Part shown: piece after piece, positions 18,778 to 27,112 of the stretch
Layout: each line of letters begins with the position of its first letter
Numbering within the stretch: the first letter of the stretch is position 1
Assembly: GCF_015207375.1 (NCBI RefSeq)
Contig: NZ_JADEWY010000012.1
Coordinates: 1-64,000 of the forward strand
Reading direction: 5' to 3'
Source of the DNA: Coleofasciculus sp. LEGE 07092
GTDB taxonomy: Bacteria > Cyanobacteriota > Cyanobacteriia > Cyanobacteriales > Coleofasciculaceae
Length of the DNA stretch: 64,000 nucleotides
The notes under the pieces: model-generated
Seen by the model: the letters and a program-made list of their open reading frames with translations, nothing else
Databases searched by the model: none
What the model was told of the DNA's origin: nothing
Program-made: the position numbers and the translations under genes

Positions 18778-20493
18778 ATGCCTACCCAGTTTGATGTTCT
18801 CGTGATCGGTGCAGGTGCAGCGGGACTTTACGCCACCCTTTGCCTGTCCGATACATTGCGAGTAGGACTGATTACGAAAGATACCTTATCCACAGGTGCC
18901 AGTGACTGGGCGCAGGGTGGGATTGCCGCTGCTATCGATCCGAAGGACTCACCTGTGCTGCATATCGAGGATACAATCAAGGCGGGTGCTGGTCTTTGTG
19001 ACTCAGATGCTGTGCAGTTTCTGGTGGAACAGGCTGGCGATTGCATTCAGTCTTTAGTAGAGATGGGCGTTGCCTTCGACCGTCACGGCAGCCAGTTGGC
19101 ATTAACCTTAGAAGCTGCGCATTCCCGTGCCCGGGTTCTCCATGCCGCTGATACCACAGGTCGAGCTGTAGTCAGCACTCTTACGGCTCTAGTATTGCGC
19201 TGCCAGAATATCACTGTTTTACAGCAAGCCTTTGCACTCTCGTTATGGATTAATTCCCAAACTGGATACTGTCAGGGAGTCAGCCTGATGTACCAAGGTC
19301 GTCTCAGTTGGGTACAGGCTGGGGCAGTCGTGTTGGCAACCGGAGGTGGGGGTCAGGTGTTTGTGCAGACGACCAACCCAGAGGTTAGCACGGGTGATGG
19401 CGTGGCAATGGCTTGGCGTGCTGGAGCTATGCTGCGAGACTTAGAATTCATGCAATTTCATCCCACCGCCTTGACTAAAGCTGGTGCTCCTCACTTTCTG
19501 ATTAGTGAAGCCGTCCGAGGAGAAGGAGCTCACTTGGTAGATATTCAAGGACGGCGGTTTGCCTTTGATTACCATTCAGCCGGAGAACTTGCACCCAGAG
19601 ATGTAGTCAGCCGTGCAATTTTTAATCATTTACAAAAGGGAGTGGGGAGTGGGGAATGGGGAGTGGGCTTCTGCCGTGAGCGTCAGTCGAACGGGAGTGG
19701 GGAGGATAATTCTCCAACGGTCTACTTAGACTTGCGACCAATTCCAGACGATCGCATTCGCCATCGATTTCCCAACATCATCCAAGTCTGTCAGCAGTGG
19801 GGAATTGACGTATTTCACGAGCCGATTCCCGTCGCTCCCGCTGCTCATTACTGGATGGGCGGCATTGCCACGGATTTGATGACTCGTACCTCAATTCCCG
19901 GTTTGTATGCCGTTGGCGAAACGGCAAGTACAGGGGTCCATGGTGCCAACCGTCTCGCTAGCAACTCTCTGCTCGAATGCATTGTGTTTGGTGCTCAGCT
20001 CTCGAAAATAACCCCTGAGAAATTAGCCCCGATTCCCGATTTCCGATTCTCCATTTCCGATTTAGCGATCGCGGACTGGGCTACTCAAATCGAAAAAATA
20101 GCAGCAATCCGCGCCGAGTTAAGACACCTCGTTTGGCAAAGTGCGGGTATTTCTCGGTCGGCAGAGGGTTTGAACAGTGCGATCGCTCAAGTTGAAATCT
20201 GGCGCTCTGAATTTGCGGCTCTGCCCTTGAGCCAACTGTTAATGAATTTAACCCCTACCGAAACCCTTAAGGTGAATTTACCCGATGCCGACCATCAGTT
20301 GCGAGGTTGGGGAGAGACTTACAATTTACTGGATGTGGCGCACTTAATTCTAAAAAGTGCTGCCTTTCGCACAGAGAGTCGAGGTGGACATTATCGCTCA
20401 GACTATCCGCACCCCGACCCTGACTGGCAAGTCCATACGTTAGTGCAAAGAAATCAATGGTGGAAATCGTCGCTAATCGGAACGTCATTTTAG
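18778..20493 (+). CDS. nadB: L-aspartate oxidase
   Basis: 571 residues from the ATG at 18778 (an upstream TTG would add 13). FAD-binding FDVLVIGAGAAGLYA at the N-terminus; QGGIAAAI, HSRARVLHAADTTGRAV, FMQFHPTAL and GVHGANRLASNSLLECIVFG are NadB/fumarate-reductase flavoprotein motifs. It oxidises aspartate to iminoaspartate, the first step to NAD. About 20 residues (GSGEWGVG...) are inserted in frame near residue 295 by the GGGGAGT heptamer repeat, between conserved blocks, so activity may be kept. Confidence 0.94.
   Translation: MPTQFDVLVIGAGAAGLYATLCLSDTLRVGLITKDTLSTGASDWAQGGIAAAIDPKDSPVLHIEDTIKAGAGLCDSDAVQFLVEQAGDCIQSLVEMGVAFDRHGSQLALTLEAAHSRARVLHAADTTGRAVVSTLTALVLRCQNITVLQQAFALSLWINSQTGYCQGVSLMYQGRLSWVQAGAVVLATGGGGQVFVQTTNPEVSTGDGVAMAWRAGAMLRDLEFMQFHPTALTKAGAPHFLISEAVRGEGAHLVDIQGRRFAFDYHSAGELAPRDVVSRAIFNHLQKGVGSGEWGVGFCRERQSNGSGEDNSPTVYLDLRPIPDDRIRHRFPNIIQVCQQWGIDVFHEPIPVAPAAHYWMGGIATDLMTRTSIPGLYAVGETASTGVHGANRLASNSLLECIVFGAQLSKITPEKLAPIPDFRFSISDLAIADWATQIEKIAAIRAELRHLVWQSAGISRSAEGLNSAIAQVEIWRSEFAALPLSQLLMNLTPTETLKVNLPDADHQLRGWGETYNLLDVAHLILKSAAFRTESRGGHYRSDYPHPDPDWQVHTLVQRNQWWKSSLIGTSF
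19638..19667. repeat. GGGGAGT/GGGGAAT heptamer repeat inside nadB
   Basis: Four tandem heptamers in frame within nadB, like those in the cobA-hemD linker. Flanking sequence in the insert (FCRERQSNGSGE) is also not conserved-looking. Confidence 0.85.
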
Positions 20494-20793
20494 AAAAATA
20501 CCAGCAAGTTAAGACTTACAAAACGTTCCTTTTGACTCCCTGAAAAATTTGATCCTTAAAACTAATCAAAAAAACGGAGTTCCCTCAAGGAAGCTGGGGC
20601 AGAAATTGCCAATTCTGCTGCCGAGCCGACCTTAGCATCGGATTACGTTATTTCTGGGTACTGCACAAGATGTTGGGTTTAATAGCAGCTTAGGGCGATC
20701 AATCGGTGAGGATTCACCTACTATTTTTACTCAATAGAGAATAAAAAATAGTTACGAAACTCCAACAAAATAAATTATCCCCTAGGATCAGTA
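20494..20793. other. Intergenic region downstream of nadB
   Basis: The start of a 543 bp gap between nadB and the RHH-PAS gene. No gene or RNA is recognised in this part; the structured part follows at 20794. Confidence 0.4.
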
Positions 20794-20850
20794 TCTGCCT
20801 ACCATGGATAGGCAGACGCCTGCCCACGAAAATACTTCGGTATTTTTATT
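20794..20850 (+). ncRNA. Structured element: two hairpins and a UUCG-capped terminator
   Basis: TCTGCCTA (20794-20801) pairs perfectly with TAGGCAGA (20809-20816). Then AAAATAC-TTCG-GTATTTT (20829-20846) forms a UUCG tetraloop hairpin followed by TATTT. It could be the 3' end of a small RNA, or the terminator of nadB although that stop is 300 bp away. No known family recognised. Confidence 0.4.
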
Positions 20851-21036
20851 TGCAGAGTCCTGAATGCAAGGGCTTGTCAGCCGATTGCCATTGGATACCC
20901 ACTCCACTAAGTATTTATAGCCATTATGACATCAAATATTTATAATATATTTACGAAAAGTTCACATAAGTATACCTCTAAGCCGATTAAGTTAAAGAAA
21001 ATTAACTCAAGTTAACCTGGTGGAATTGCTATAGAA

Positions 21037-22491
21037 ATGGTTCATAAAGTGTCCAGTCGGGTAGTGACCTTGAGACTACCACAAGATCTGATGCAGGCAG
21101 TGATGGAGCAAGCCGAGGTAACGGGTCAATCCAGAACCGCTGTTATAGTTGGTGCACTGAGGCAAGTGTTTGCTGTTGCTGACAACACATCATCAGATTC
21201 ACTCGAAGGCGTTCAAGAACAACTGAATACACTCAGCCAAGAAGTTGCTGGCTTGAATCAGAAACTAGGTCAGTTCGCAGAGGAAACGGTTTCAGATCAC
21301 TCAGATAACAAGGTTGGTGTTCCAGAAGAAGCACTGCAACAATTAGTCGCTAAAATTGAGCAGCGATCGCGGATACTCGATCAAGTCCTTTCTGCCTCAG
21401 TCGATCACGTCTGTATGTATGACCGATTGGGCAGGTATACTTATGCCAACCGCGCCTTTCTACAGTCCTTGGGACTTGAGGGAACTGAACTGTACGGCAA
21501 GACTTGGGAACATTTGGGCTTGCCAGCAGAAATCATGAAACCTTTTGAAATAAAATTACGCACTGCCTTAGCAATAGGGCAATCCATTGCCGAGGAAATC
21601 AGCTTGCCTACGGTTAACGGTATCAGAGACTACGAATACATTCTCAGTCCTATTCATGGTGCAGATAGTACCGTTGAAGCCGTCGTGTATACGGCAAGAG
21701 ATATTACTGAGCGCCAGCAAGCCCAAGAAGCCCTACGAGAATCGGAGGAAAAGCATCGCAACTTGTTTGAGTGGGCGCACGATTCTATCTTTATTACCGA
21801 CCATTCCACCAATATTCTCTTAGATGTCAACGAACACGCGGCGCGGCGTTTAGGATACACTCGTAAACAACTGCTACAGTTACCGTCTGATAAATTTAGT
21901 CCTCCGATGAACCCTGATGAACGGAAAGCTGTACTTGAACAGTTGTGGCAAACGGGTAGCGTTACCTTTGAACACGTTCATCAATGTAAAAACGGCGCTC
22001 AGATACCCATTGAAGTGAGCAGTCGGGTGATTGAATATGGCGGTCAGTTAGCGATACAAAGCTTTATTCGAGATATCACTGAACGTAGACAGGCAGAATT
22101 GGCGTTGCAAGAAACCCATCGTTTCATCGAGCAGCTTACACAACTCTCACCCAATTTAATTTATATCCACGACTTAATTCAACAGCATCGTACCTACTTA
22201 AACCGTAACGCCAACGAGTTTTATGGTAAAACACCAGAAGCTATCCGAGGGATGGGGATGGTATTTTTTTCGGAATTCGTCCATCCTGAGGATTTGCCCA
22301 AACTCGTTGCTATGCAAAAGCGATTTGCTATGGCTAGAGAAGGTGAGATACTCGAAGACGAGCTGCGTATGAAAGACGCCAATAATCAATGGCAGTGGTT
22401 TCGGATCAAAGAAGTGGTGTTGAATCGAACCAGTGGAGGTTTACCTAAGCAACTTTTGGGTATAGCTATCGGAATGGGAGAGTACAATTAG
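21037..22491 (+). CDS. Ribbon-helix-helix protein with three PAS domains
   Basis: 484 residues. Residues 1-45 (VSSRVVTLRLPQDLMQAVMEQAEVTGQSRTAVIVGALRQVF) form a CopG/Arc-type ribbon-helix-helix DNA-binding domain, followed by a coiled coil (about 55-95). Three PAS domains follow (about 110-230, 240-350, 365-484); the first two each end in DITERxQA. There is no kinase, cyclase or GGDEF output. The simplest reading is a one-component regulator in which PAS sensing controls DNA binding. RHH domains can also be used for dimerisation only, so DNA binding is inferred. Confidence 0.8.
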   Translation: MVHKVSSRVVTLRLPQDLMQAVMEQAEVTGQSRTAVIVGALRQVFAVADNTSSDSLEGVQEQLNTLSQEVAGLNQKLGQFAEETVSDHSDNKVGVPEEALQQLVAKIEQRSRILDQVLSASVDHVCMYDRLGRYTYANRAFLQSLGLEGTELYGKTWEHLGLPAEIMKPFEIKLRTALAIGQSIAEEISLPTVNGIRDYEYILSPIHGADSTVEAVVYTARDITERQQAQEALRESEEKHRNLFEWAHDSIFITDHSTNILLDVNEHAARRLGYTRKQLLQLPSDKFSPPMNPDERKAVLEQLWQTGSVTFEHVHQCKNGAQIPIEVSSRVIEYGGQLAIQSFIRDITERRQAELALQETHRFIEQLTQLSPNLIYIHDLIQQHRTYLNRNANEFYGKTPEAIRGMGMVFFSEFVHPEDLPKLVAMQKRFAMAREGEILEDELRMKDANNQWQWFRIKEVVLNRTSGGLPKQLLGIAIGMGEYN

Positions 22492-22594
22492 CGATCGCCC
22501 TCCCTCTCAATCAATTATCCTATAGAACAGGCAGCATAAGCTGTCAATGGCAGGCTGGGAAACTATTCGGGTATTTTTTATTAAAACGTGCATC

Positions 22595-23197
22595 ATGGAA
22601 TCAACCACCACTCAAGCCCTGAAAGAATGGGCTGTTGCCGTTGATGCTTTAGAACAGGGCAAAACAATCGTACTGCTTCGTAAAGGAGGCATTCGCGAAG
22701 AAGGCAACCGCTTCCAAGTCGCCTATGACCAAGTTTTACTTTACCCCACTTACGAACATCAACAACCTGACTTACTCAAAGCTGAGTACACCCATCAGGT
22801 GACACCAGTCACATCCGGTTGGCATCCAGAAACCGTGCGGGTTGGGAGTTGGGCTGAAATTACTGATATTTTAAGGGTCAGTGAACCACCAGATCTTGAG
22901 GCATTGTCACCCTATCACATCTGGAACGAAAAGTTTGTCAGTGCACGTTTCAAGTGGAAGCCCCGTCAACCTCTCTACATCCTGTTGTTGCGGACTTATA
23001 AACTGACGTCCGTTCACCAGATTCCTTACCGTTCCGAGTATGGGGGTTGTCGTTCATGGATTGATTTAGCTGCACCGATTTCTTTAGAGGGTTCTGTTCC
23101 TGTTTTAGGTGATGGGGAGTACGTCAAGGAAACGGGTCAAATTTGTCAGGTTCTTAAGGAATTAAGGCTACAGAGAATCCCCAGGTTAAGAATGTAA
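22595..23197 (+). CDS. DUF1802 family protein
   Basis: 200 residues from the ATG at 22595; the longer frame from 22547 adds 16 unconserved residues. ALKEWAVAVDALEQGKTIVLLRKGGIREEG, the YPTYEHQ segment and PLYILLLRTYKL are characteristic of DUF1802, a family frequent in cyanobacteria with unknown function. No membrane span. It is the last host gene before the phage-like element and converges with it. Confidence 0.82.
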   Translation: MESTTTQALKEWAVAVDALEQGKTIVLLRKGGIREEGNRFQVAYDQVLLYPTYEHQQPDLLKAEYTHQVTPVTSGWHPETVRVGSWAEITDILRVSEPPDLEALSPYHIWNEKFVSARFKWKPRQPLYILLLRTYKLTSVHQIPYRSEYGGCRSWIDLAAPISLEGSVPVLGDGEYVKETGQICQVLKELRLQRIPRLRM

Positions 23198-23210
23198 CAC
23201 GCCAATACTA

Positions 23211-23224
23211 CGTTATCGTGATAA
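23211..23224. terminator. Short palindrome between host and phage-like genes
   Basis: GTTATCGTGATAAC is a perfect 14-base palindrome just after the DUF1802 stop and before the last gene of the leftward array. It may be a shared terminator stem or an attachment-site element; there is no T-run to decide. Confidence 0.3.
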
Positions 23225-23242
23225 CAAAGCTCTACCACGACA

Positions 23243-23758
23243 CTAGTTGGATTGACACCAGTCCTCATCAGCACGTACCCTTACACGCCGAGCCGGAAGT
23301 GCTCGAACTGTGATATTTAAATCTGGGCATTCATTGTCATCATCATCGTCATCATCATCTGGAGGAGGCGGACAACCAGGACGGCTAAAACTCCAAGGCG
23401 GGTCAGTATGAGGATACCCATTATATATACTTGCAGGACCGCCATTAAAATTTAGATAGAGAGGATAAAATTCCTCTCCCTCAGAGGTAAAAAATCGAAA
23501 ACGAAAAACTGTATAAATTTTGTTAGAATCGAAATTTCTAGCTTGGTTAATACCAGAAACAGAATATATTACCTCCCACAAACAAGGAGATTCATCGACC
23601 CACCGAGGGGCAAAAATTTGATATTTCTCGTGAGAAATGCTACCGATATCAATAGCTTTATCAAATTCCAAAATAAAAGCTGTATTGGCTAAAGCATTCT
23701 GAGGAAAAGATAATAAAATAAATGCTGTACTCAAAAATGTTTTCTTAAACAAACTCAT
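23243..23758 (-). CDS. Secreted protein with poly-Asp stretch, phage-element cargo
   Basis: 171 residues from the ATG at 23758, which has TGGAGGATT upstream and overlaps the replication gene by 14 bp; the longer open frame lacks support. A signal peptide (KKTFLSTAFILLSFPQNALA) precedes a mature domain with several aromatic strands and FNGGPASIYNG, then Pro4-Asp8 and a basic C-terminus with three Cys. No family recognised. Its tight coupling to the Rep gene makes it part of the element; it might be a virion-surface, calcium-binding or superinfection protein, but this is guesswork. Confidence 0.6.
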   Translation of the reverse strand: MSLFKKTFLSTAFILLSFPQNALANTAFILEFDKAIDIGSISHEKYQIFAPRWVDESPCLWEVIYSVSGINQARNFDSNKIYTVFRFRFFTSEGEEFYPLYLNFNGGPASIYNGYPHTDPPWSFSRPGCPPPPDDDDDDDDNECPDLNITVRALPARRVRVRADEDWCQSN

Positions 23759-24629
23759 AATAATCCTCCAGATGATTCCACTCAAGAGATACTGGAATCC
23801 CAACTTGAGCTTGCTCATCCCCAGCCGTGAGATTAGACTCAATGGCATCCAACTGCTTTTGGCTCACATACTGGGATACAAGCCCACCAACCGTCACTGA
23901 GCGAGTTTTCTTCAACTGGTCAGTAATCGCATAAAGCCATTCAGCATCAACCGCTAAATCTGAAGGCTTAACCGAATACTTAACGACCTCTAATAACGCA
24001 TCAACCCAACCTTGATTACCGCGTCGCTGAACAGAACGAACGTATACAACTGGGTCATAATCCAAGTTCGCTGACTCCCGCCAAAACTGAACCCATTGTT
24101 CAGTGTTTAAATAACTCTCAGAGAAATATTCAGGGGGCATTAACAACAAAGCATGATAGTGAGGATGAGCTTCACCTGTTTGGGAACGAGTAACCTCAAA
24201 CGACCGAATATAGCCAGACGGAGAAACACTACGACGAGAAAGCAATCGATGCCATCCTTTAGCCATCGAATCAATCTGTAACCGCAATCGGTCAACAGGA
24301 CAATTACGAACCGTGAAAGTCAGAAAAATCCAACGATAATTGGAAAAATCTGAATGCAGCCGGGAAAAACCCCGAAAAAACTTAGCCCTCCACTTAGAAA
24401 CTTTTGCCCATTGACACAAGGGACATTGCCGACAACGACACCAGCGCACATTTTGAATATGAGCCAAAAGAGTATCCCCTCTTAACTCACCCGGTATCAG
24501 TCGAAAATCAAATCGAGGCGCACAATTCAAAATCCGCTCAGCATATCGCTGAAAATCTGGGCGCTCACTAGCGAGATAGGAAGCTACAATCCCCAAGCTG
24601 TACTGTTTCAAAGAGTCAAAATTGTCCAT
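23745..24629 (-). CDS. Rolling-circle replication initiator (Rep_1-like HUH endonuclease)
   Basis: 294 residues from the ATG at 24629; a TTG six codons upstream is also possible. A Cys-rich segment WCRCRQCPLCQW precedes FLTFTVRNCP (motif 1), AHPHYHALLLM (the HUH metal site as His-Pro-His-Tyr-His) and LLEVVKYSVKP, which holds the candidate nicking Tyr followed by Lys. This is the pattern of pC194/pUB110-type plasmid and phage Rep proteins, which nick a double-strand origin. It stands last but one in the linear array; in a circular genome it would lie just upstream of the repressor and origin region. Confidence 0.85.
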   Translation of the reverse strand: MDNFDSLKQYSLGIVASYLASERPDFQRYAERILNCAPRFDFRLIPGELRGDTLLAHIQNVRWCRCRQCPLCQWAKVSKWRAKFFRGFSRLHSDFSNYRWIFLTFTVRNCPVDRLRLQIDSMAKGWHRLLSRRSVSPSGYIRSFEVTRSQTGEAHPHYHALLLMPPEYFSESYLNTEQWVQFWRESANLDYDPVVYVRSVQRRGNQGWVDALLEVVKYSVKPSDLAVDAEWLYAITDQLKKTRSVTVGGLVSQYVSQKQLDAIESNLTAGDEQAQVGIPVSLEWNHLEDYYEFV

Positions 24630-24671
24630 AAGTACAAAGCGCTGCAATTATGCCTATATTCTCAAGTAAAT

Positions 24672-24732
24672 AGATGGCTTCGCCCTCGCTGCCCTCCACT
24701 CCGTTCCGGGCTACGCTGACGGGCTTCGCGCC
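24672..24732 (-). repeat. GC-rich block between the TPS and Rep genes
   Basis: A 60-bp GC-rich run in otherwise AT-rich DNA, including GGGCGCGAAGCCC, which forms a small hairpin, and a GCCCGGAACGGAGTGGAG stretch. It follows the TPS stop codon directly. It could be a terminator, an inserted repeat or part of an origin. Confidence 0.4.
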
Positions 24733-26112
24733 CTACGGGTTAATCCTCAAAAGGCAACTTAACTCCCCATTGCGAAGCCTCGACCAGCTCAAACAATAGG
24801 GGTCAGGGAACGACTGAAGCTTAATCTCTTCAGAAAAATTCCAGACAGGAGATAAAATGGGAGAAGATTCAGCAATAGCCGCCTCAATTGCCGAATCAGC
24901 AAAAGTTTCATCTAGGAATTTCGCCGCTGTAAAATTCTCTGGTACAGAAACCAAAGTTCCTGGTTCTGGGTCAGCCAAAGCTTCTGAGTCAGGAGTAAGA
25001 ATTTCCGAGTCAGAAACTGGTGGATCGGGAGTGAGAACTTGCGGCTCAGGTGCTGGTGGATCGGGAGTGGGAACCTCAGGCTCAGGTGCTGGTGGATCGG
25101 GAATAGGAACTTCCGGCTCAGGCGCTGGTGGATCGGGAGTAGGAACTTCCGGCTCAGGCGCTGGTGGATCGGGAGTAGGAACTTCCGGCTCAGGCGCTGG
25201 TGGATCAGGAGTGGGAACCTCCGGCTCAAGTGCTGGTAGATCGGGAACAGAAGCCCAATCAACACGATAAATATCTCCCTGGCCCTTCAAGATTTCACGA
25301 ATCTGGGATTCAGACTGATTACCAATCAAAACATCAGGCGAACGCAAAACATAGCCAGACACTCCAAGATAAACTAAGACACTACCCTGGAGAGAACCAG
25401 AAAAATTAGTAGAGACAAAAAAAGAGGGAGAAGACGAAACTAGAAGAATATCCGAAAAAGGAAGCTCAAAAGAAGGTTGAGGAATTATACTCCAATTTCC
25501 TGTATTAACATCGATTGTGTAACGACTAAAAATATTAGGAGGAACAGGGATAAGAGTTGTTTGTTCTGCATCCAACCTACCCACACTAACAATTGAACCC
25601 GCACTGAAATTAATCGATTCTGCTTCAATAACGCCAAAGTTCAAAATAGGATTCTTGACAGAGGAACCAAAAACTAAAAACCGAGGTAAAGCTGAACTAG
25701 ATGAATCAGAATCAAGAGGATTAACGGCAAACCATTCTGCCAAATCTTCAAATCGAATCGAAGTAGCTGTAGTCGCTGTAAAGGCAGCCGGAACGTTTAT
25801 CTGAGCATTAGAACCAAAAACGATACCAGACGGATTGATTAAAAAGAAATTAGGAGTACCACCTGTAACAGTCAGTCGCCCATTAATGTAAGAGAAATTC
25901 CCTCCCGTTACTCGATTGAAAAGATTCTGAACTTCAGGCGGGACAAGAAAATCAAGAGACTGATTACTTCCTAAATTCAACTCCTCAAACGTATGAAAAA
26001 GATTAGCTCCTTTCTGGTCACCCCCTGTTACCTGATAATCATTAAGCTGCTGTTCAATCACAACAGTGGGAACCATAGGAGTAATTTGAGCCAAAACCAA
26101 AGATTCAATCAT
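24733..26112 (-). CDS. Filamentous-haemagglutinin (TPS-domain) protein with Pro-rich repeats, carried by the phage-like element
   Basis: 459 residues from the ATG at 26112, whose first base overlaps the Zot stop and which has GGGAGG seven bases upstream. Residues 10-135 are a TPS domain: GGDQKGANLFHTFEELNL, FFLINPSGIVFGSNAQINV, PAAFTATTATSI. The host TPS-CHAT protein at 37569 has nearly the same motifs. After a unique region, six or so PEVPTPDPPAPE repeats form a stalk, then a 100-residue tail with no membrane anchor. The start MIESLVLAQITP keeps the AQ cleavage-site look of host proteins but has no real signal peptide. It occupies the position of gene IV in Ff phages. Candidate adhesin, tail-tip protein or export adaptor. 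Confidence 0.8.
   Translation of the reverse strand: MIESLVLAQITPMVPTVVIEQQLNDYQVTGGDQKGANLFHTFEELNLGSNQSLDFLVPPEVQNLFNRVTGGNFSYINGRLTVTGGTPNFFLINPSGIVFGSNAQINVPAAFTATTATSIRFEDLAEWFAVNPLDSDSSSSALPRFLVFGSSVKNPILNFGVIEAESINFSAGSIVSVGRLDAEQTTLIPVPPNIFSRYTIDVNTGNWSIIPQPSFELPFSDILLVSSSPSFFVSTNFSGSLQGSVLVYLGVSGYVLRSPDVLIGNQSESQIREILKGQGDIYRVDWASVPDLPALEPEVPTPDPPAPEPEVPTPDPPAPEPEVPTPDPPAPEPEVPIPDPPAPEPEVPTPDPPAPEPQVLTPDPPVSDSEILTPDSEALADPEPGTLVSVPENFTAAKFLDETFADSAIEAAIAESSPILSPVWNFSEEIKLQSFPDPYCLSWSRLRNGELSCLLRINP
25017..25240. repeat. 36-bp minisatellite in the TPS gene
   Basis: About six tandem 36-bp units encoding PEVPTPDPPAPE. Units at 25090-25200 are nearly identical and outer ones are degenerate, as expected for recent expansion. 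Antisense open frames across it are by-products. Confidence 0.85.
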
Positions 26113-26876
26113 CAGCACACCTCCCTATAAGAAATCCAAGGTTTAAGAGGATTGACTAAACAAGGATTTTCCTCAACTCGTGCAAACGAGGAATAACACT
26201 TGAAAAGAAGCTTATCAAGAGCCGTAAGATTACCTTGATAAGTCTTCTCAGCTAACTTAAGACTAGACGCATAAGCCTTGAATCCTGTCACCTGTCCCCC
26301 TAACACTTTCCGCTCAAAAACTGTAAAATTACGAGCTGTAAAAATCCTGAAAAACTTACCAACTAACTCCTGATTCCCACCCAGTTTGTCACTATTCTTA
26401 GTTGGACAATCACAAAATATATACGCCGAAGTCAACTCTCGAATTGTTTTATCAGCCTGGTCTTTATATTGTCCTATCCAAAATATACGCCGCGAATCAT
26501 GCCGAACTTGAGCTAAACTTGCTAGAAAATCTAAAGGAATGTTCTTAAAATTCCTAGCATTTAAATAGACAGCACCTGCTTCATCAATAATATAAAGAGT
26601 CTTTTTCTCTCGCATAAATTCACTCAGAAGAAGCTTATCACCAGATGCACAGGAACGAACTTGAATATACCCATGAATCAATCGACTCAAAAGCCAAGTG
26701 TAGCCATTATAAAGAAAATAGTAATAAAGCGCTTTGGCATTCAAATGGAAGTTAGTAATAATATCCAGTTTTAATGCCTCAGCAATCTCAAACCCCACTA
26801 AAAGACTTACAAATGTTTTACCAGAACCCATCTCACCAACAATACCTGTAATAGTTCCCGGTGGAATATAAACCAT
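26112..26876 (-). CDS. Zot/pI-like filamentous phage assembly ATPase
   Basis: 254 residues. Walker A is GIVGEMGSGKTF near residue 12-22, and Walker B is TLYIIDEAGAVYLNAR near 95. LAQVRHDSRRIFWIGQYKDQADKTIREL matches the Zot/pI pattern of an Arg-rich sensor segment followed by a conserved Gln and Asp-x3-Arg. In filamentous phages pI/Zot sits in the inner membrane and drives virion assembly and extrusion. A clear transmembrane span is not obvious here, unlike Ff pI; YYYFLYNGYTWLLSRLI is the only hydrophobic stretch. The start overlaps the preceding stop (TAATG) and the end overlaps the TPS start. Confidence 0.85.
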   Translation of the reverse strand: MVYIPPGTITGIVGEMGSGKTFVSLLVGFEIAEALKLDIITNFHLNAKALYYYFLYNGYTWLLSRLIHGYIQVRSCASGDKLLLSEFMREKKTLYIIDEAGAVYLNARNFKNIPLDFLASLAQVRHDSRRIFWIGQYKDQADKTIRELTSAYIFCDCPTKNSDKLGGNQELVGKFFRIFTARNFTVFERKVLGGQVTGFKAYASSLKLAEKTYQGNLTALDKLLFKCYSSFARVEENPCLVNPLKPWISYREVC

Positions 26877-27100
26877 TAGAATTTACCTCCCATAATCTTA
26901 TAAATTTTGAAAGGCACGACCAAAGAAAGAACCAAACTTATATTCTGAGCAGCCTCAAGAATTAACTGACCACCAACAAACGGAACCGCACCAGCCAACT
27001 GATTCGCTAAACTAGCTAACTTTAAATCCTCAGGAGTCGCTGGCAGAATTGAAGAAAAGGCTTTAGTAACGTTACAAAAAAACTCTCCAAATGTTCCCAT
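26876..27100 (-). CDS. Small hydrophobic protein, pVI-like position
   Basis: 74 residues with two hydrophobic segments (ANQLAGAVPFVGGQLIL and ISLVLSLVVPFKIYKIMG) and a basic end. No family recognised. It lies between a small pIII-like gene and Zot, the place of gene VI in Ff phages, and overlaps the Zot start. A minor coat or cap protein is likely from position and topology. Confidence 0.65.
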   Translation of the reverse strand: MGTFGEFFCNVTKAFSSILPATPEDLKLASLANQLAGAVPFVGGQLILEAAQNISLVLSLVVPFKIYKIMGGKF

Positions 27101-27112
27101 AAATAATTCCCA

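Noticed and set aside
23211-23224. XerC/D dif-like site at the element end
   Set aside because: The palindrome does not match the 11-6-11 dif layout and no second copy was found at the right end.
25017-25240. CRISPR array
   Set aside because: Units are contiguous and translated, without unique spacers.
24857-25270. Rightward Gly/Ser-rich open frame (GSGAGGSGVGTS repeats)
   Set aside because: It is the antisense of the 36-bp minisatellite; the leftward frame has a TPS domain, ribosome-binding site and coupling to Zot.
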